Below are positions 23,481 through 37,077 of a stretch of DNA of 64,000 bases, one piece after another. The notes under the pieces were generated by a model. It was not told where the DNA came from. It saw only the letters and a list, made by a program, of their open reading frames with translations, and did no database searches. The DNA comes from Nymphaea colorata. Lineage: Eukaryota > Streptophyta > Magnoliopsida > Nymphaeales > Nymphaeaceae. A program made the position numbers and the translations under genes. How positions within the stretch are numbered: position 1 is the stretch's first letter; each line of letters begins with the position of its first letter. The stretch covers positions 6,386,802 to 6,450,801 of the forward strand of contig NC_045145.1 in the NCBI RefSeq assembly GCF_008831285.2, given 5' to 3'.

Positions 23481-24829
23481 GAAGAAGGAAGCAAGGCAAG
23501 AATACTCTTTCTGGTTTACCCTCTCTAATATTCTTCTTTCCCACACGTTTTCTTCTTTCCATCTATGTATTCAATTTAGTATCTCCTTAACCTGAAGCAC
23601 TCTAGAGAGGTTCACATATGATTGTTTCGCATTAGTTTTCTTTTGTTTCCTTTTTTGTGCATCTGTTGTTTTCCTTGATTTTGATTCATTAATTGCAAAA
23701 TATGATCATCGTTCATAGTAGTTTGCCTATGCATTCATGCATGCATCCTAGTTTCCTTACGTTTCATCCATGTTATATTTGACCTTGCATGTATACCTGC
23801 ATGATTTCGATGATTCTCCTTCATGATAGTTTAAACACATTCAAGTTCATGATTTTCAATCTGCAGTGTCATCACATTTGGGGTTCTTAATTTGTTTTAG
23901 GTTTTGGAAGCATAGGTTCTTGAGTTTAAGCTAAATTAAAATCTGAACTAGATCTAAAATTCTGCCTAACTTTAAAAAATTTGGTCTCTCTAACTAGTTG
24001 CCATTTTAACAATCCATAAAAAAACCTTGTTTCTCCAATATGTCTAATTTATCCCTACCAAAGTTTGTAAAACTAGATGTGATTGAACCCCGGAATTTGG
24101 TCATTTTCCAAGATATGGTTTCTACAACTTCTTATTTTTTGAAATCAGTTCTAAAAGTATTCAAATTTTGGATGTAGTTGCTTTCAATTTGGAACTCTAA
24201 TTTCAATTCCGTAACAGCCAGAAGTCAGTTCTACATGCCTAGTACATGACCACCAGATTTCAGCCAGTTTCACTTTGGTTTGTCTTGTTAGGTGATTTAT
24301 TTGAAACTATTTTTTGTAAATATTTCTACATCCATCTAATTGTCTTTACCTAAACTTCGTGATGTCATTGTCTCCCTACTATAGTGAGATTCTATCCCTA
24401 TTTTTCAGCCTAAGAACTTGTTTCTAACCTAATCAAATCCCATCATGAAGCTAGCCGTTTGACTTGTTTTCTATAATTTTCTGCATTTTAAATTCCTACT
24501 CTGACTTTGATAGGTTATAACTTTTTGACTTGTCCATGTTTTTTGATTCTGTAAATTGCTGTTGATTTTATTATTACAAAGAATCTACAGACCAATTTTC
24601 AAGATGAAGCAAGTTGATTGGTACCCTTTGCATCGTTCCAAAATGTGGTCAAAGAGTTATCAACTTACTCCTACTTTTGCAATTTCCTGTCATTCATGTT
24701 TCTTTGTAAGATACTTATTTTTGAAGTCTATTTAGATGTTATCATCTTTATACCTTTTAGACACATATTCATTGAATATGTATACTACATCTTCCAATAT
24801 TAAGTATGTAAAGTAAAAAATCTCATTTA
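23481..24829. other. AT-rich stretch without recognisable genes
   Basis: No family-like reading was found in this interval. The 5' part of the CACTA transposase may once have lain here but is not visible. Confidence 0.35.
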
Positions 24830-25370
24830 GAAATTGAGCATCTACACAAGAAAGAGTTTCAAGATTGATTAAGGGAGCATCTAAGTAACTTACCTTTTTT
24901 AATAAATTTTATCAAGCATTCTAGGACAAATGTTAATCAAAATTTTCATGAAATTTTCTTGTTGCAAGTCAAATCATTATGTCAAGGAGGCCAAGAAGTT
25001 AAATGTCTTTCTTAGGGTCCTAAAACCTTAGCAAGAAAGTTTAAAGGATTCATTATAAATAGATTTTTATTTCATGCAAATGACAAAAAGGAAAGTATAA
25101 AAACCTAAAATAGTGGTGTTACAATAAATGTGATAACATCAAGGTTCTCAAGGAAAAGAATAGAAATCAGATTGAAAAAAATATCACATATTATGATGTT
25201 TTGATAGGCATAATTGAATTGAGGTACTGTAGGGATCTTAAGTTTATATTATTCAAATGTGATTAGTTTGACATATTTAGTCCATGTGATAGAGGTTTGA
25301 AAGTAAATGAATTTGGATTTACACTTGCCAATGTCAGCCATAATGTATGAAGGACGAACATTTCAGTAAA
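24830..25370 (+). pseudogene. CACTA (En/Spm) transposase C-terminal part with DUF4216-like region
   Basis: Reading in patches, the translation follows the C-terminal half of plant TNP2-type CACTA transposases. HLHKKEFQD then a stop occur near 24840-24875. KFKGFIINRFLFHAND, then NSGVTINVITSRFS, occur at about 25038-25160. After a frame change, YYDVLIGIIELRYC, FILFKCD and LKVNEFGFTLANVSHN occur at about 25192-25345. The order matches the FHT, NSGV, YYG..EL.Y and LFKCDW elements typical of the DUF4216 region. The Trp after KCD is a TAG here. Stops and frameshifts show it is inactive. No upstream transposase core was recognised. Confidence 0.75.
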
Positions 25371-26262
25371 GATTAGAGAATTATTTTGTAAACAAGGATG
25401 AGAAACTTGTATGGCATTAAAGAACAACAAAATAATAATATTGAATCTACTTATGTTGATGATCTTTTGACATGTTTGGATAATAATGTAAAAAAAAAAA
25501 ACCTTTTAGATGACCATTGTGATAATACAAGTTTGGATAGAACAAATATGATTGAAGCAATAGTAGACATGCATCAAACACAATTTCAAGAAAGCACAGA
25601 TAAACTTGAACGTGATGGTTCACACCATATAAATTTCTGTTTCAAGTTTTTTCCTTGCTAAATAGTTAAGATTTGTTCATACACTTGTCATACATTAAAT
25701 TTCTTAAATTAATTAATCATTTTGCAGACGTTATTCACAATTTGAGTGACTCGATCACATCTTCACAAAAGAGGCACATACGTAAAGTATTCAAAAATTA
25801 ATATTTACCATGAAATTATTGCATTTCTTGTACCTAATTTGTTCATTTTTCAAAGTGTAAAACTTTGTGTGTTGCATAACTGGCATGAAATTTCTTTAAT
25901 TGCAACACATCTTTGACATTGATGAGTTGCATAAATGGTAGACGCTCATGTACATTTCCAGTTCTTGGAAAAAATGGAAATGTAACATTAAAAATAATTA
26001 ATACAAGGTATATCGTACACTTTATATTCATCTGAAGACTCTCTCCAAGAGTTCTTTCCAAATAGTGGCATGTTAATATGTACTATTGAGAGTCTAAAGC
26101 TACAAAATACGCACATTTTTATTGATATTATTGGTAAAATATATCTCCTTCTTACAATTACATAGATATCAAAGACATAATTATCTAATTAGTTGAGTGC
26201 ATGTTCAAATGTAGAAAGAAAGTGAAAAAAATATAGAAAATTATGCATGAAGAAGCTTCAGT

Positions 26263-26480
26263 CACAAGGTAGGTACCAAAGGATTTGTATGCATAGCTGT
26301 AGAGATGGTGAGTAATAGCTTAATCTATTGTAGTTTTTATCTATTTTTTTATCATAACAATGTGCTAAAAAATGTTATTTTTTGATATATGAATAGGCAA
26401 ATGAAAGTGGAAGAGAACCATCAAGAGCTGAGATTTTCATGAAGACACTTAAAAATAGTATAAGAGAAAATGAAGTCATT
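26263..26480 (+). pseudogene. CACTA-associated second gene (plant transposase Ptta/En/Spm-like), two exon pieces
   Basis: The piece HKVGTKGFVCIAVEM (26263-26307) is followed by a GTGAGT donor. After an 89-bp interval ending in AG at 26396, the reading resumes as ANESGREPSRAEIFMKTLKN (from 26397). This resembles the conserved block of the plant En/Spm-like transposase family (Transposase_24 type), where a G-[ST]-K-[GS]-F motif precedes a PSRAE.F motif. A short open frame further on (26673-26873) ends in a Glu/Lys-rich, coiled-coil-like segment that could be its C-terminal end. The position 0.9 kb downstream of the DUF4216 piece fits a CACTA element. Confidence 0.6.
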
Positions 26481-27207
26481 GTGTTTATTTTGTTTTGTCT
26501 TTTTTATATGAAAATGGTAAATTTCACTTATTACAATAATATGCAAACATAATAAATTGATCGTAGGCACAATTAAAAAAAATCATGGATCAAAGACCAG
26601 AGAGAGAATCTGATGCAGCATTTTAGGTTTATACAATTTCTCAAATTTTAAAGAGCAGCATGACATGTTCGAGTGCATGGCTTGTGTGCCATTCCCTTTG
26701 TTGTGTTTGTTAACCCAAGTTCACCTTCTATTGATTATGCATATATTGTCCTGGAGTTTGCATGTGCCTTTGCTGAATGTGCACAATTGGTTATTGAGTC
26801 AAATAGAAAAGCCCAAATCATTGAAGAGAATAATTTGATGTTAGAACGAGAAACAAAGCAACTGAAAGAATAAATTAATTCTTTCACTAAATTATAATGA
26901 AAATTTGTCAAACTAGTTCAAATGATTAGGTATGTACTTTGCAACATTTTTATGTTATGATTTTAGTTACCTCAACATAGATAATATTTATTGTTTATTT
27001 ATTTATGCATGCATCAAAGGGAGTAAGAAATTTAGTTCTAGAAATGTAGAGGCCTGTAGAGTAGAATTTTATGGTTTCATCTTGGTTTTTACTGTATTAG
27101 AGAAAATAAATCTAATCAGCATGAGTCTGTTGACTTTTGGTGCATATTTCCATATTGCAAACAGCTACACAATCTTTTCCATTTGAATTCTTGCTTGTTA
27201 CAAAAAC

Positions 27208-27233
27208 CACACACACACACACACACACACACA
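27208..27233. repeat. (CA)n microsatellite
   Basis: About 13 CA units followed by a short TA run. Confidence 0.95.
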
Positions 27234-27429
27234 GATATATATATCATAGTTTTGCTTTTGCTTGAATAATTATCATTCTATTGCTTCAACAATGAGGTAC
27301 ATGAGCAGGTGTTACAATCATACATAGATAAGTTTTGGCTGGTACAACCACTCTATTGTCCACTTCTAATAAACATGGCTCTCCCAAACCATTCCGAAGA
27401 GCCAAGATCTTGTAAAGGAAAAATGAGGC

Positions 27430-28874
27430 AGCGCAGGTTTGGACCTGCGTGAATCAGTTCAATGAAGTAAGGGAGCCTTGCCGATAGGCAGCTCATGGCT
27501 CGCAGCTTGTCTTCGCTCGCTCGCTCGCTCTCTGTGCGAGAAAAGCACTCGCAACTTGAAATTTCTTAAGCTTATTAAGGTCAGTATAAGCCATTTTCAA
27601 AGTCAAGGTCAGCACACATGTCAGCGTACAAGACTTTGCTGTGTATTTCAACAAAGTTGCTCATGAATAGAGTCAAGGTCAGTGCACATGTCAGCGTACA
27701 TGACTTTGCTTTGCATTTCATCAAAGTAGTGCCATTCAATTCAAAGTTGCGAGTACTTTGTGCAATATTTAAAGCCAAAGCGAAGCGAGTGTGCTTCAGA
27801 GAAATGCCATTCTTTGATAGGCAAAGCCAAAGCTTTGCGAGTGTGCTTATGAAAAGTGATGAGCTCACAAAAGAGATCTTCAAAAGAAGGCTTTGCTGAC
27901 TTTGCTCTGGCCTTATCTGGCTGCTATTAGCAGTGGTGCGGTATCAATCCAGCACTGGAATAGGGAATGGAATTGGATGGGGGAACCACCACCGCCACCT
28001 CTATCCCAACTACGGGTACAGGACCTACTACAGATACAAGAAGTTTGCCACACGGATGTTTTCTCAGATGCCTATGCAGCTGATGTTTAGGTGGATACAA
28101 TTGTCTCTACCGATGCGGTCCGAAATCCTATTTTGGTGGGCTTCCCCTAAGCTACCAGGAGTTTAGAATCTTCATTGAGGCTTTATCTGCTTAAAAAAGA
28201 AAAGCATTCCAATTGATCCTTTCCTTTTCATTAATCAGAATGAGATACAATTCCAATTACCCATCAAACCTTGATGTCCTGAAACAACCACTATCAGAGT
28301 GAACTGAAGAATGGCATTCCATTTTTTGTGATGGCCAGCACTAATGGCACACCGAACCATCCAATGTTAAGATGATTTTCAGTGTTGGTTACCCATGGTC
28401 TACGTACTAGAACTGATAACATTTGGGATTATGCACGAAAGACCCTTTTCCAGGAAAGACCCATATTCCCACAAATCAACGAACTGGAGGGACACCACAG
28501 CTGATATGGAATGATATTTAAACTTTCTTAGAAAGCTTCCTCGCGACTCCGGATAGGTGCAAGAGGCATTGATTTACCTACGAAAACATCACCAGTGGCC
28601 AATCTCCGTCCAGCCCGAGGAAACCTTTGCATGCCTCTGTTACCTTTTGAGAGGCCTACACCCTATAGAAATTGTCTGCCTGAGACTGTCCCTTGGCCCG
28701 TTGGTCCTGGCACAAGGTTAGAATTCTTGGTGGAGTTGTGGAGTCCAGTTTCGAAGGCCTTGTTAAGTAAAGTGGAGGTTATGAAGGCTCTCAAGTCGAC
28801 GTGGAGCAGGCATCACTTGCTTGACAGGCCTTCCAGCCCCAATGCGATTAGAGCGCATGCAAGAGGCATCTTCT
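27430..28874. other. probable left arm of an organellar (mitochondrial) DNA insertion
   Basis: Base composition shifts from AT-rich to mixed, like the stretch on the other side of the retroelement where nad2 is recognisable. I recognise no gene in this arm. It ends exactly at the LTR start, so it and 46574-51065 were probably one piece before the retroelement inserted. The mitochondrial origin of this arm is inferred from its neighbour and composition and is not proven by a gene. Confidence 0.45.
27601..27726. repeat. two-copy repeat, spacing 70 bp
   Basis: A 56-bp unit (agtcaaggtcag...catgtcagcgtaca...caaag) occurs at 27601-27656 and 27671-27726 with a handful of differences. Confidence 0.75.
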
Positions 28875-31800
28875 TGTTAATACCCCAAAATTTTCCACAT
28901 TAGAATTGAAGCAATGTCAAAATTTTACAAAATAATTGTGAAAAATTGCAATTTTAAAGCCAATTTTGAATCTAAAGAACAATTTAGATTCAAATCATGA
29001 ATTTGACTTGTGACACATATCCCAAAGCAAGATTACGACTCCAAACTAGATCCAAATTAGGATTTGGAATCCAAATCTAATTACAAATGTCATTTGGAAT
29101 CCAAATCTAATTACATATGTCATTTGAAATCCATATCCGATTGCAAAATTCAAATTTTGATTTAAATTCGAGAATCAAATCTAATTTGGTCTACAATGCT
29201 ATGTGGGACCCACATGTGGGCAACACCTAGCTTGTGTGGTCAAAAGCCCCCCAAGAGGTCACACACCTCTCCTTTTCAAAAATATCTTCTCACAATTACC
29301 TCAAAAAATCATTTTTCGAGGGAAATGAATGAGGACATAACTAGAAACCTAGGAAAAGAGAGACATTTATGTCTCTCTCTCTCTTCCTTAACTAGATCAT
29401 CTTTAAAGAGAGGTCAACCTCCAAGAAACAATAACTAAATTGATCAAACCTACTTAATTCAAGTAGGCTCGACCCTAGTGCACCCAAATGTGGTGCCAAA
29501 TTCAGCTAGGCTCAGTCAACATGAGCTCAGCTTTGCAAAAAGGGTAGGTCTATCTCACGACCCAATTAGTGGATGGAAATAGACCTTGACTGGATCAAAT
29601 CCACATTGACAAAACTCAGTCAAAGTATAAATTAGCTCAATAAAGAGCTTTTTTAGCTCAAATTCATCAAATTACCTCAAGCAAAATCAAACTACTCAGA
29701 AATGAGCTTTGACTTTGGTCAATTGGTCAAATTTGACCAATTTGGATTATTTTGCCTTTCTATGATCAAATTGAGATTACAGAACCTAAATTGGAATTTT
29801 ATGAAAGACAAATATACATTTGGATTTGTCAAATGCATAAATCAAATATCAAATTGAAATTCAATATTTCAAACCAAGGTTTGACTTAATTGAAATCCAT
29901 CTTCAATTAAGTTATGGATGAAAATGCCCTTTTCAAACTAAAATTGATTGAAATTTCAAATTTTATTCAAATTTTAATTGACTTGGCATAATTCAATATC
30001 ATTTATAGCTTAATGACTAGGTTTTAACCTAACAAGCTCAATTTCAAATAAAAATAAAATAAATAACATAAAATAAGACAAAACCCTAAGCAAGGGCATT
30101 TTCATCCAAAATTTTGGTCAAAGTTGGGTAACTAGGTCCGAACCAAGGTAGGCTACGCCAAGCCCAGCCCACCTAGATAGTCTAAATGTGCTAGGTATGG
30201 TCAACTAAGATTATTAAAACCCTATTTAATTCATTTTACGGGTCCCCAAAGTCTTAAGTGGGTTTCTAAGGTGAGTTAAGAAGGTGGTTGAACTCATCTC
30301 CTTCTCTATATGGGGGAACAAATTTTTGAGGACTTCATCAAATTGCTGCAGCCAAGGAGCTAGGATGGAAAAGCCAAGGAGGAGAAGAAAAATTAGTCCA
30401 AGCCATCTTCCCTCTCTCTCATTTCCTTCTTCACTTTCCCCTATTCTCTCTATCAATTTTGATAAGTTAGGGTGCTTAAGTGAACCCTTACTGAGGAATT
30501 TCGTGGTGAAACTCTCTCTTCCCCACTACAAATTCTAGCAAGTAAGTCATTCTTCTTCTTACTTTGCTAAGCTCGAATCCAAGCTTGGGTTCCTGCTTAG
30601 GATTGCTTGATTTAGAAAACAAGCAAGAAGGAAGATCAAACGTCAAAACGGATGACAAGGTAGGTGATTCTAATCCATTTTTCATATTTTTCAGCTTCTT
30701 GTTTTTATTTTAATTTAAGCAATCATGGGAAGGGTTTATTTGTAGATGGGAATGATGTCCAGGTAGGGGAAAAGCAATGATCAAATATACATGATAATGC
30801 ATGATGCATGAGTCGATTTTTCCAAAAATAAATCTATGAATTAATTTTTCAAAAGGGCCCCAAGGCTACGACCCTTTCAAAATCAACTAGCCTAAATCCA
30901 TTTTGAACTCCCCACCATGAGTGAATCCCATGGTGAGAGAGAGGCTTGCTGCAATATATATAATGTAAATGCTTATTAGGGATGGACACATTCTTAAGAA
31001 TGTGATCCATCTTTGCATGGCAAAATTAAAATGAACCTGCTTGAGTGTTCCCTTGTTTCCTTTCATTTAAAGTCATTTTGATTTATGTTTATTTTATTTC
31101 AAGTGATCAAGGGTGGTAGATGGGATTAGAAACCAGTTTTCAATCTTCCTACGTAAAAAAAAACAACCATGAATCATTATGATTCACAGGCTATGTGGTC
31201 TCTCGTCAAAATTTTCATTTGGAGAGATAACGTGTGCATACATACATACATACATACCTATCTATATATATATATATATACATACACTTTGATTTAATCT
31301 TAAAAATTTGCTTAATTCCAGCAACTCATACGTAAAGTGTATGCAAGTTACTGAGATTAGTTCATACCTTACAAGAATTAGTTTAAGAATTTCAAAGTTT
31401 ACATGCTTGAAATACCAATGTTCAGCCACAAACTGGCTATGTCTTTTACAACAATGAAAAATTCTGATTCTACCTAATCGGTTCTCTAAAAGGCTTTTAG
31501 AAATTGCTGATTCCATTCATCAATTTCCAGACTTTCATGTGATTGATTAAGTCTCAAGAACAATGTAAGATCATATTTAAGATGCTAATCTTTGTTTCCC
31601 CTCAAGGACAAGATCAAAAGCGTTTTAATAGTCCAAGAAATGGACATATTTTTTAACACAAGAATCTTGAATTAAGTTTGATTTTGGAGAGAAAGAAAGG
31701 TTCTTAGAACTCCACGACATGAATGAGAAGTAGCATATGCTTTTGGGCCAACTTGGATGTTTAGTTCATATGTGGACAAACCAAATTTCATCATTTTCTA

Positions 31801-33077
31801 AGGGTAAAGCACTCTTAGAATCAACATTTTGATTTTAATCCATTTAAATCAGAATAAAATCTGATTTTTATGTCAATTTTGAGGAAAATAGATGATATCT
31901 ACAGTTTTCCTATGTTTTAAAGATTGATTTCATCATCATTTGCCTAATTTTTAATTGTTTTGATATTCTCATCTATGACTCGAGCTTATGGACTGCATCT
32001 CTAACACTTGTGTTTAAGAATATGATAAACACATTTAGAGAAAGTCCTACATTTTAATTAAAATCAATCTTTATGTGTAAATTGTATGATGTGTAATTTT
32101 GTATGAACGGACTTTGAGAGAGAGAGGGAAGCATGAATGTGCCAAATAAATGAACTTTGAGAGATTATGAGAGAGTGAAGCATGAATGCTCTAATTGTAT
32201 GAATTTTGAGAGATTATGAGGGAGTGAAGAATGCATGTTTCATACAGTTTCCCTTCTCATTTCACACAATCACACCCACTTAAAGTCAATAGCACCGTAT
32301 GCACTTTCTCAAGAAATTAAGTGATCCAAATTTGAGTTGCAAAAGACAACCAAGTCATATTGCAACAAGAATTTGTAACTTCACTTAACTTCCAAAGAAA
32401 ACACAAGCAATGCATTCATAATCTTGGCCAAAATATGTCTAGAAAACAACATATTTTCTAACAATTTGAAACATATGTTTCATTAAAAAAATAAACTCTA
32501 CCTAATCAAATCCCAAGCTTCTAATATCTTAGACCAAATCACATAATTTGGCAAATGAGAATTCAAAATCAATTTTGCTTGCTAAGGTAACTTGGCAATT
32601 TTTCCAAAAATTGATCATATGTCTATCACAATTTCAACCTAAAAATCATCTTGAGTTTACAACAAAAAACTTAATTTCAATCTTCAAAATCCTCAATTAA
32701 AACCACTTTCAAGAATCATGGATTTCAGAATGAAGGTTTTAAAATCAATTTGAAAACCCTCCAATCTTCAAATAATTTCTCAAATCATTTTTCAAGGAAT
32801 TTATTTTAAAAAACAAGTCATATTCAAGATGAACTTTGATTCTGGAATCCAAAACCTCAATGCATAAGCATATAGGATTTGCATCAATAACTCGTACATG
32901 ATCCAAATGATCCTTAGTCCTTATTCCAATTACTCCTGTTAAAGGTGACAGGAATGGTTGGATCTCGTACCGACGGGTGGATCCCTTTCTCTTGAAAATT
33001 TTTTTCAAAATCAATTTAAAAAGAATTTTTGCTAATTTACATTTCAACACCCCCAAGGATGGGGTGGGGTGCGAACA
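28875..33077 (+). repeat. 5' LTR of the Tat/Ogre-like element (4203 bp)
   Basis: It starts TGTTAATACC and ends GGGTGCGAACA. It is collinear with 42376-46573 apart from small indels. It includes a catacata/tata microsatellite (about 31230-31290) where the 3' LTR has a pure TA run and about 110 bp of extra sequence. Open frames inside are incidental. Confidence 0.9.
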
Positions 33078-33078
33078 A

Positions 33079-33098
33079 ATGACATGCCCAGTGGGACC
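33079..33098 (+). other. degenerate primer binding site candidate
   Basis: The bases just inside the 5' LTR (atgacatgcccagtgggacc) only loosely resemble the tRNA-complementary site expected in Tat-lineage elements. The position is right, but the match is too poor to name the tRNA. Confidence 0.25.
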
Positions 33099-35339
33099 CA
33101 TCATCATCTGTCTAAGGATTTATTGGATCACAATGCTGGATATCAATTCCATAAAACTTTTCATAAACAAGCATGCCAGCATTATGTTAGTACGCATTGA
33201 GGAGATTCCATGAACCCCTTTAGTTTGTCCTACCCCTCCTCAATTTAGGAGATGTATGGGACCCATGTATGCTCTCAAATTTTTAAACCTCTCTTAAAAA
33301 TGTATGCAATAGAGCCATCTATTTCGTATCTTCTCATAAACTTTGAAAAACAAATCCTTACTTATGTCATATCCCCATCATCATGTTGCCGGGCTATTTC
33401 TAGGGCATTAGTTCAAGATATAGCCTTACAACTGGACTACCCAATTGGACTGAGAAGTTCCCCCATTAGTACCGAAATGGACAATAGTCCCAGTATATCG
33501 ATGGGTGAACAAAGAGAATTGGAGAGCCGAAATCTAAAAAACTCATGAAGGAGTCTATGCTAGTACCATAAATTTGGTATATAGGCATACAAATTTTGGA
33601 TAAATCAAGAACAATTCACTTGTTTATTCTCCATAGGTTCCAAGATCAATTTTCAAACAATGCATATAGGCAAAAGTCCTAAGGAATGCATTATCAATTT
33701 TTCATTAATTGCTTATTTGGATGCATGAGATGTGATGTTTTACCTTGTCTCCAAACCCATGTTTAAACCAAATGTCAAAACTCCTCTCGAGTCTCTATTG
33801 GGTCAATTTATGTCAACATCTAACATTTTTTCTTGTCCAGATAGACTCAGAAAGCATTTTCCCATATGACCACATCCTATTTGGGTCATGTCAAGGTTGA
33901 TCCGGACTTCACATTAAACCAAGTGGAGTCTACCTACCTTAGTGGTAGTTTTCATGGTATCCAACTTTTTGGTGTATGTTCTTGGACCACTTAGAAGATT
34001 GCAGTCTCAAAGAAGCAGTCAGTCTTGCCATTATCAACGGTAGTTTAATCCATGCAATTGCCAAAAGATGAAGCCCAATGACCAATACATTCTGGTTACC
34101 ATGGGGTGAAATGACAATCACCCTAGATAAATTTTCTAGCATTATGGGTTTGCCAGAGCCAAAAGGTGACCCAAGAAGGCCAATTCCTTGTTAATCAAGG
34201 TCAAGTCAAAACTCTATAAGTAATCCATAAACTCATGGGAAAACAACGCTGACTCTTTCTAGAGAAAGATGGACATCAATACCTTCAACTACAAAAACTT
34301 GGTAAAACATATTTCCAATATGTCAACCCCGCTTCACTATCTAGGAATGTCACAGACAAGTACAAAAACTCCATGGTGACTTGTATCGCGGGTCTCATCT
34401 TCTTTAATAATGAAGAACACATAATGAATTTTTGCACAGCTCACCTCTTTAGAAAATAGGGGTGACTAAATTACCAACAATTTGACCCCTATTTACCAAA
34501 ATTACCAAAATAAGTCTGTCACATATCCATAGCAATGGCAGCCTTGGCATTCCTTTACTGAGGACTGACTAAATTCTCAATTGGGGATGCAGATTCGATA
34601 GAGGGATGTGTCTTTGCATTACAAGCATGGTTCCACAAACACATGGGACCACAATCATGCCATTTTCAGAACAACGACAATCAGTTATCCAATATGGAGC
34701 ACTACCATTGGAAGATGGAGGAAGTAGATGACTTCGCATCATTTGGGACTTCTTCGATTGAGAAGTCATCAAGTCAAGATACACCTGCAACACATCTCCG
34801 TGGGAACAGAAAGAGACAACAATAAGAGGAAGTCTTCTATTGGGACTATTTTTCATAGTTGAATACTATCCAGAGCATTGCCTTAGATAATTCTCACTGC
34901 GTCAAAGGAAAGCATATCCAATTGAGTCAGAGGGAGCCATCATAGAATGTGAACTGGATACCGAAGAGTGGTTTGAGATATACACCTATGCCCAACAACG
35001 TTTGGAATCATTTGCATATTTATATCTTATCCTCGGTCCAGGAATGAGTTTTGAATATGTAAAATGATGGGATGAATGCCGTCCATTTATCCTTTTGTCC
35101 TAGATCATCATGTCTAGTTCACTATGTTAATCAAGCCAAATTTTGTGAAATTTTGTCAAGTTGTGTTGAACATTCTCAATTCTTGTCAATCTCATTGCCC
35201 TTGCAATATGCAATCAAAATTTACCATTTTGTTATCTGTACAAATGATCTCTCATCAATTCAAATCTTGACATTTTCAATTTTTCTTCTTGTAAGGTGAA
35301 CATCCACTTTATGGTTGAGACTAGAGGCCAACAAAGAAG
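33099..35339 (+). other. long leader of the Tat/Ogre-like element, possible remnant of an extra ORF
   Basis: About 2.2 kb separate the LTR from gag. Ogre-type elements often carry an additional ORF in this place. A patch near 34530-34645 reads ALAFLY then, after a stop, LTKFSIGDADSIEG and ALQAWFHKHM, which could be a decayed piece of such an ORF. Many stops surround it. I cannot assign it firmly. Confidence 0.3.
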
Positions 35340-35348
35340 GAGGATGAA

Positions 35349-36672
35349 ATGGAACTAGGACAAGATTTAATGGGAGACAAGGGAAAAGAATCCTCCTCAG
35401 AAACACCTCCCAAGACAGAAGCAAATGATCCGGAATATGAAGAAAACAAGAAATTCCAAAGACACATGATTATGCTCAATGAAGAACAAGCCCAAGCAGA
35501 GAGAGCCAAAACGAAAGGGAAGCAAACGAAGAAATATTCATCGAGCAGTTCTAACTCTTCTGAAGATGCTACCACAAAATCCAGTTGTGAGGAAAAACCA
35601 AAGACTCCCAAGAAAAAGAAGAAAGGGGAATCCTGGAAAGCAAAAGTTTAGGAAGTTGAACGTAGTCCAACTTAAAGGCAAGAACAAAAGAAATTTTACC
35701 TGCAAAGATTTCTATGAAATTCTTTAAAATGAAAAGCACATAAAAAACTTGCCTAAAAAATTTATCAAATTTGATGGCCATGGAGACCCGAAGACACATT
35801 TGGCCATGTTCTTTGTGGAATGCTATAAATTTTGCCACAATCACAAAGTTCTCTTTCGGTGCTTCCCAAGAAGCTTGGAAGGAATTGGAACATAGTGGTA
35901 CAGGGAGTACATCAATCCAATTGAGTTGAAAATTTTTGACAAACTAATCAACCTTTTCATTGAAAGTCATCCAAAATGTCAAAACTGCACCAATTGTCAC
36001 CACATTGTGTTATCTAAAACAGATGCCAGGTAAGAAGGTCAGAGACTTTATTCAAAGATGGAGGTCTTCTTGCAATAAGATGAGAGACCCAATTTTTCAA
36101 TCCCATGCACTGGAACTAATTACCAACAATTTGACCCAACCACTGAGGAACCTCATTTCTAATGCTCCAATCAAATCTTTCATTGATCTTAGCGAAAGAG
36201 CAAAATGCATCGAAGCAAAAATAGAAAATGGAGCTTTTGATGTTGTCATCCCATTTAAGTTCAAGGAAGACACAAAGAAGAACAACAGGAGTCAAAATGC
36301 TTCAACCAACATCATAGCCAATGCCGCCACCTTCAAAAAGGAAAGAACATACTATCCTAAGAATAAAGGGGTCGCAAACAAAGCTATCAGCAGTAGCAGC
36401 AACACTAAAACGAAAGACATCTTGGATGAGGATATGACAAAAAGTTCACCCCATTACAACAGAGTTACAAGGAAGTCATGCACATGATGATTGAAAGAGG
36501 CACTTTGTTCCTCCCAAAAGTTTCCAACCCTTCGCCAATGATGGAAAAAAACAAAGAACAATTCTGTAAATTTCATCATGCTGTAGGACGCGATACAGAA
36601 GATTGTCTTGTGCTAAAAAATATTGTAGAAGATGCAATTGACAAAGAAATCATGGAGGAGGTTAGTGAATAA
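35349..36672 (+). pseudogene. gag remnant of the Tat/Ogre-like element
   Basis: The N-terminal part (35349-35651) is Lys/Glu/Ser-rich with EEN and KKKKK runs. After frame changes, the capsid-like region reads KFIKFDGHGDPKTHLAMFF (about 35758-35815). It then continues as an open frame 35960-36487 with QMPGKKVRDFIQRWRSSC, the conserved core of the retrotransposon gag domain. Near 36560 the motif FCKFHHAVGRDTEDC supplies a CxxH...C pattern typical of Tat gag-protease junctions. Gag would form the virus-like particle. It is split over at least three frames with stops. Confidence 0.75.
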
Positions 36673-37077
36673 CTGGACATCCTCAAAAACCCTTTTCCTA
36701 AACAAGGGAAAGGAACAACTGCAATGGTTAGGTTTTCAACAAATCATCAAGTCATGGTATCAAACAAAAGGGATAAAGCATCCCTGGATTTCTTTGGGTT
36801 ACTTTCCAAACATGACAAAGGATCCGTCAATGCACAAACCAGGCTGGGCAAACAAGACAGTCAGTTAGAGATCGATCAAAAGTCACAAATATGAGATTTT
36901 GAACCGTTGGAATCCATTTTCAAGGAATTAGACTCCCTACCTCAAGTCAAGAAGGAATGATTTAACAACCCTAACCAAGAAAATGAATGGGTTTTTGGAT
37001 TATACGAAAATGGTTCAATCATATTTTCTGATAAAGATCTACCAAGTGCAGGTGCATCGCATAATGATGCATTGCAC

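Noticed and set aside
27430-28874. Named mitochondrial genes in the left arm
   Set aside because: Open frames here could not be matched to any mitochondrial protein, so only the region is described.
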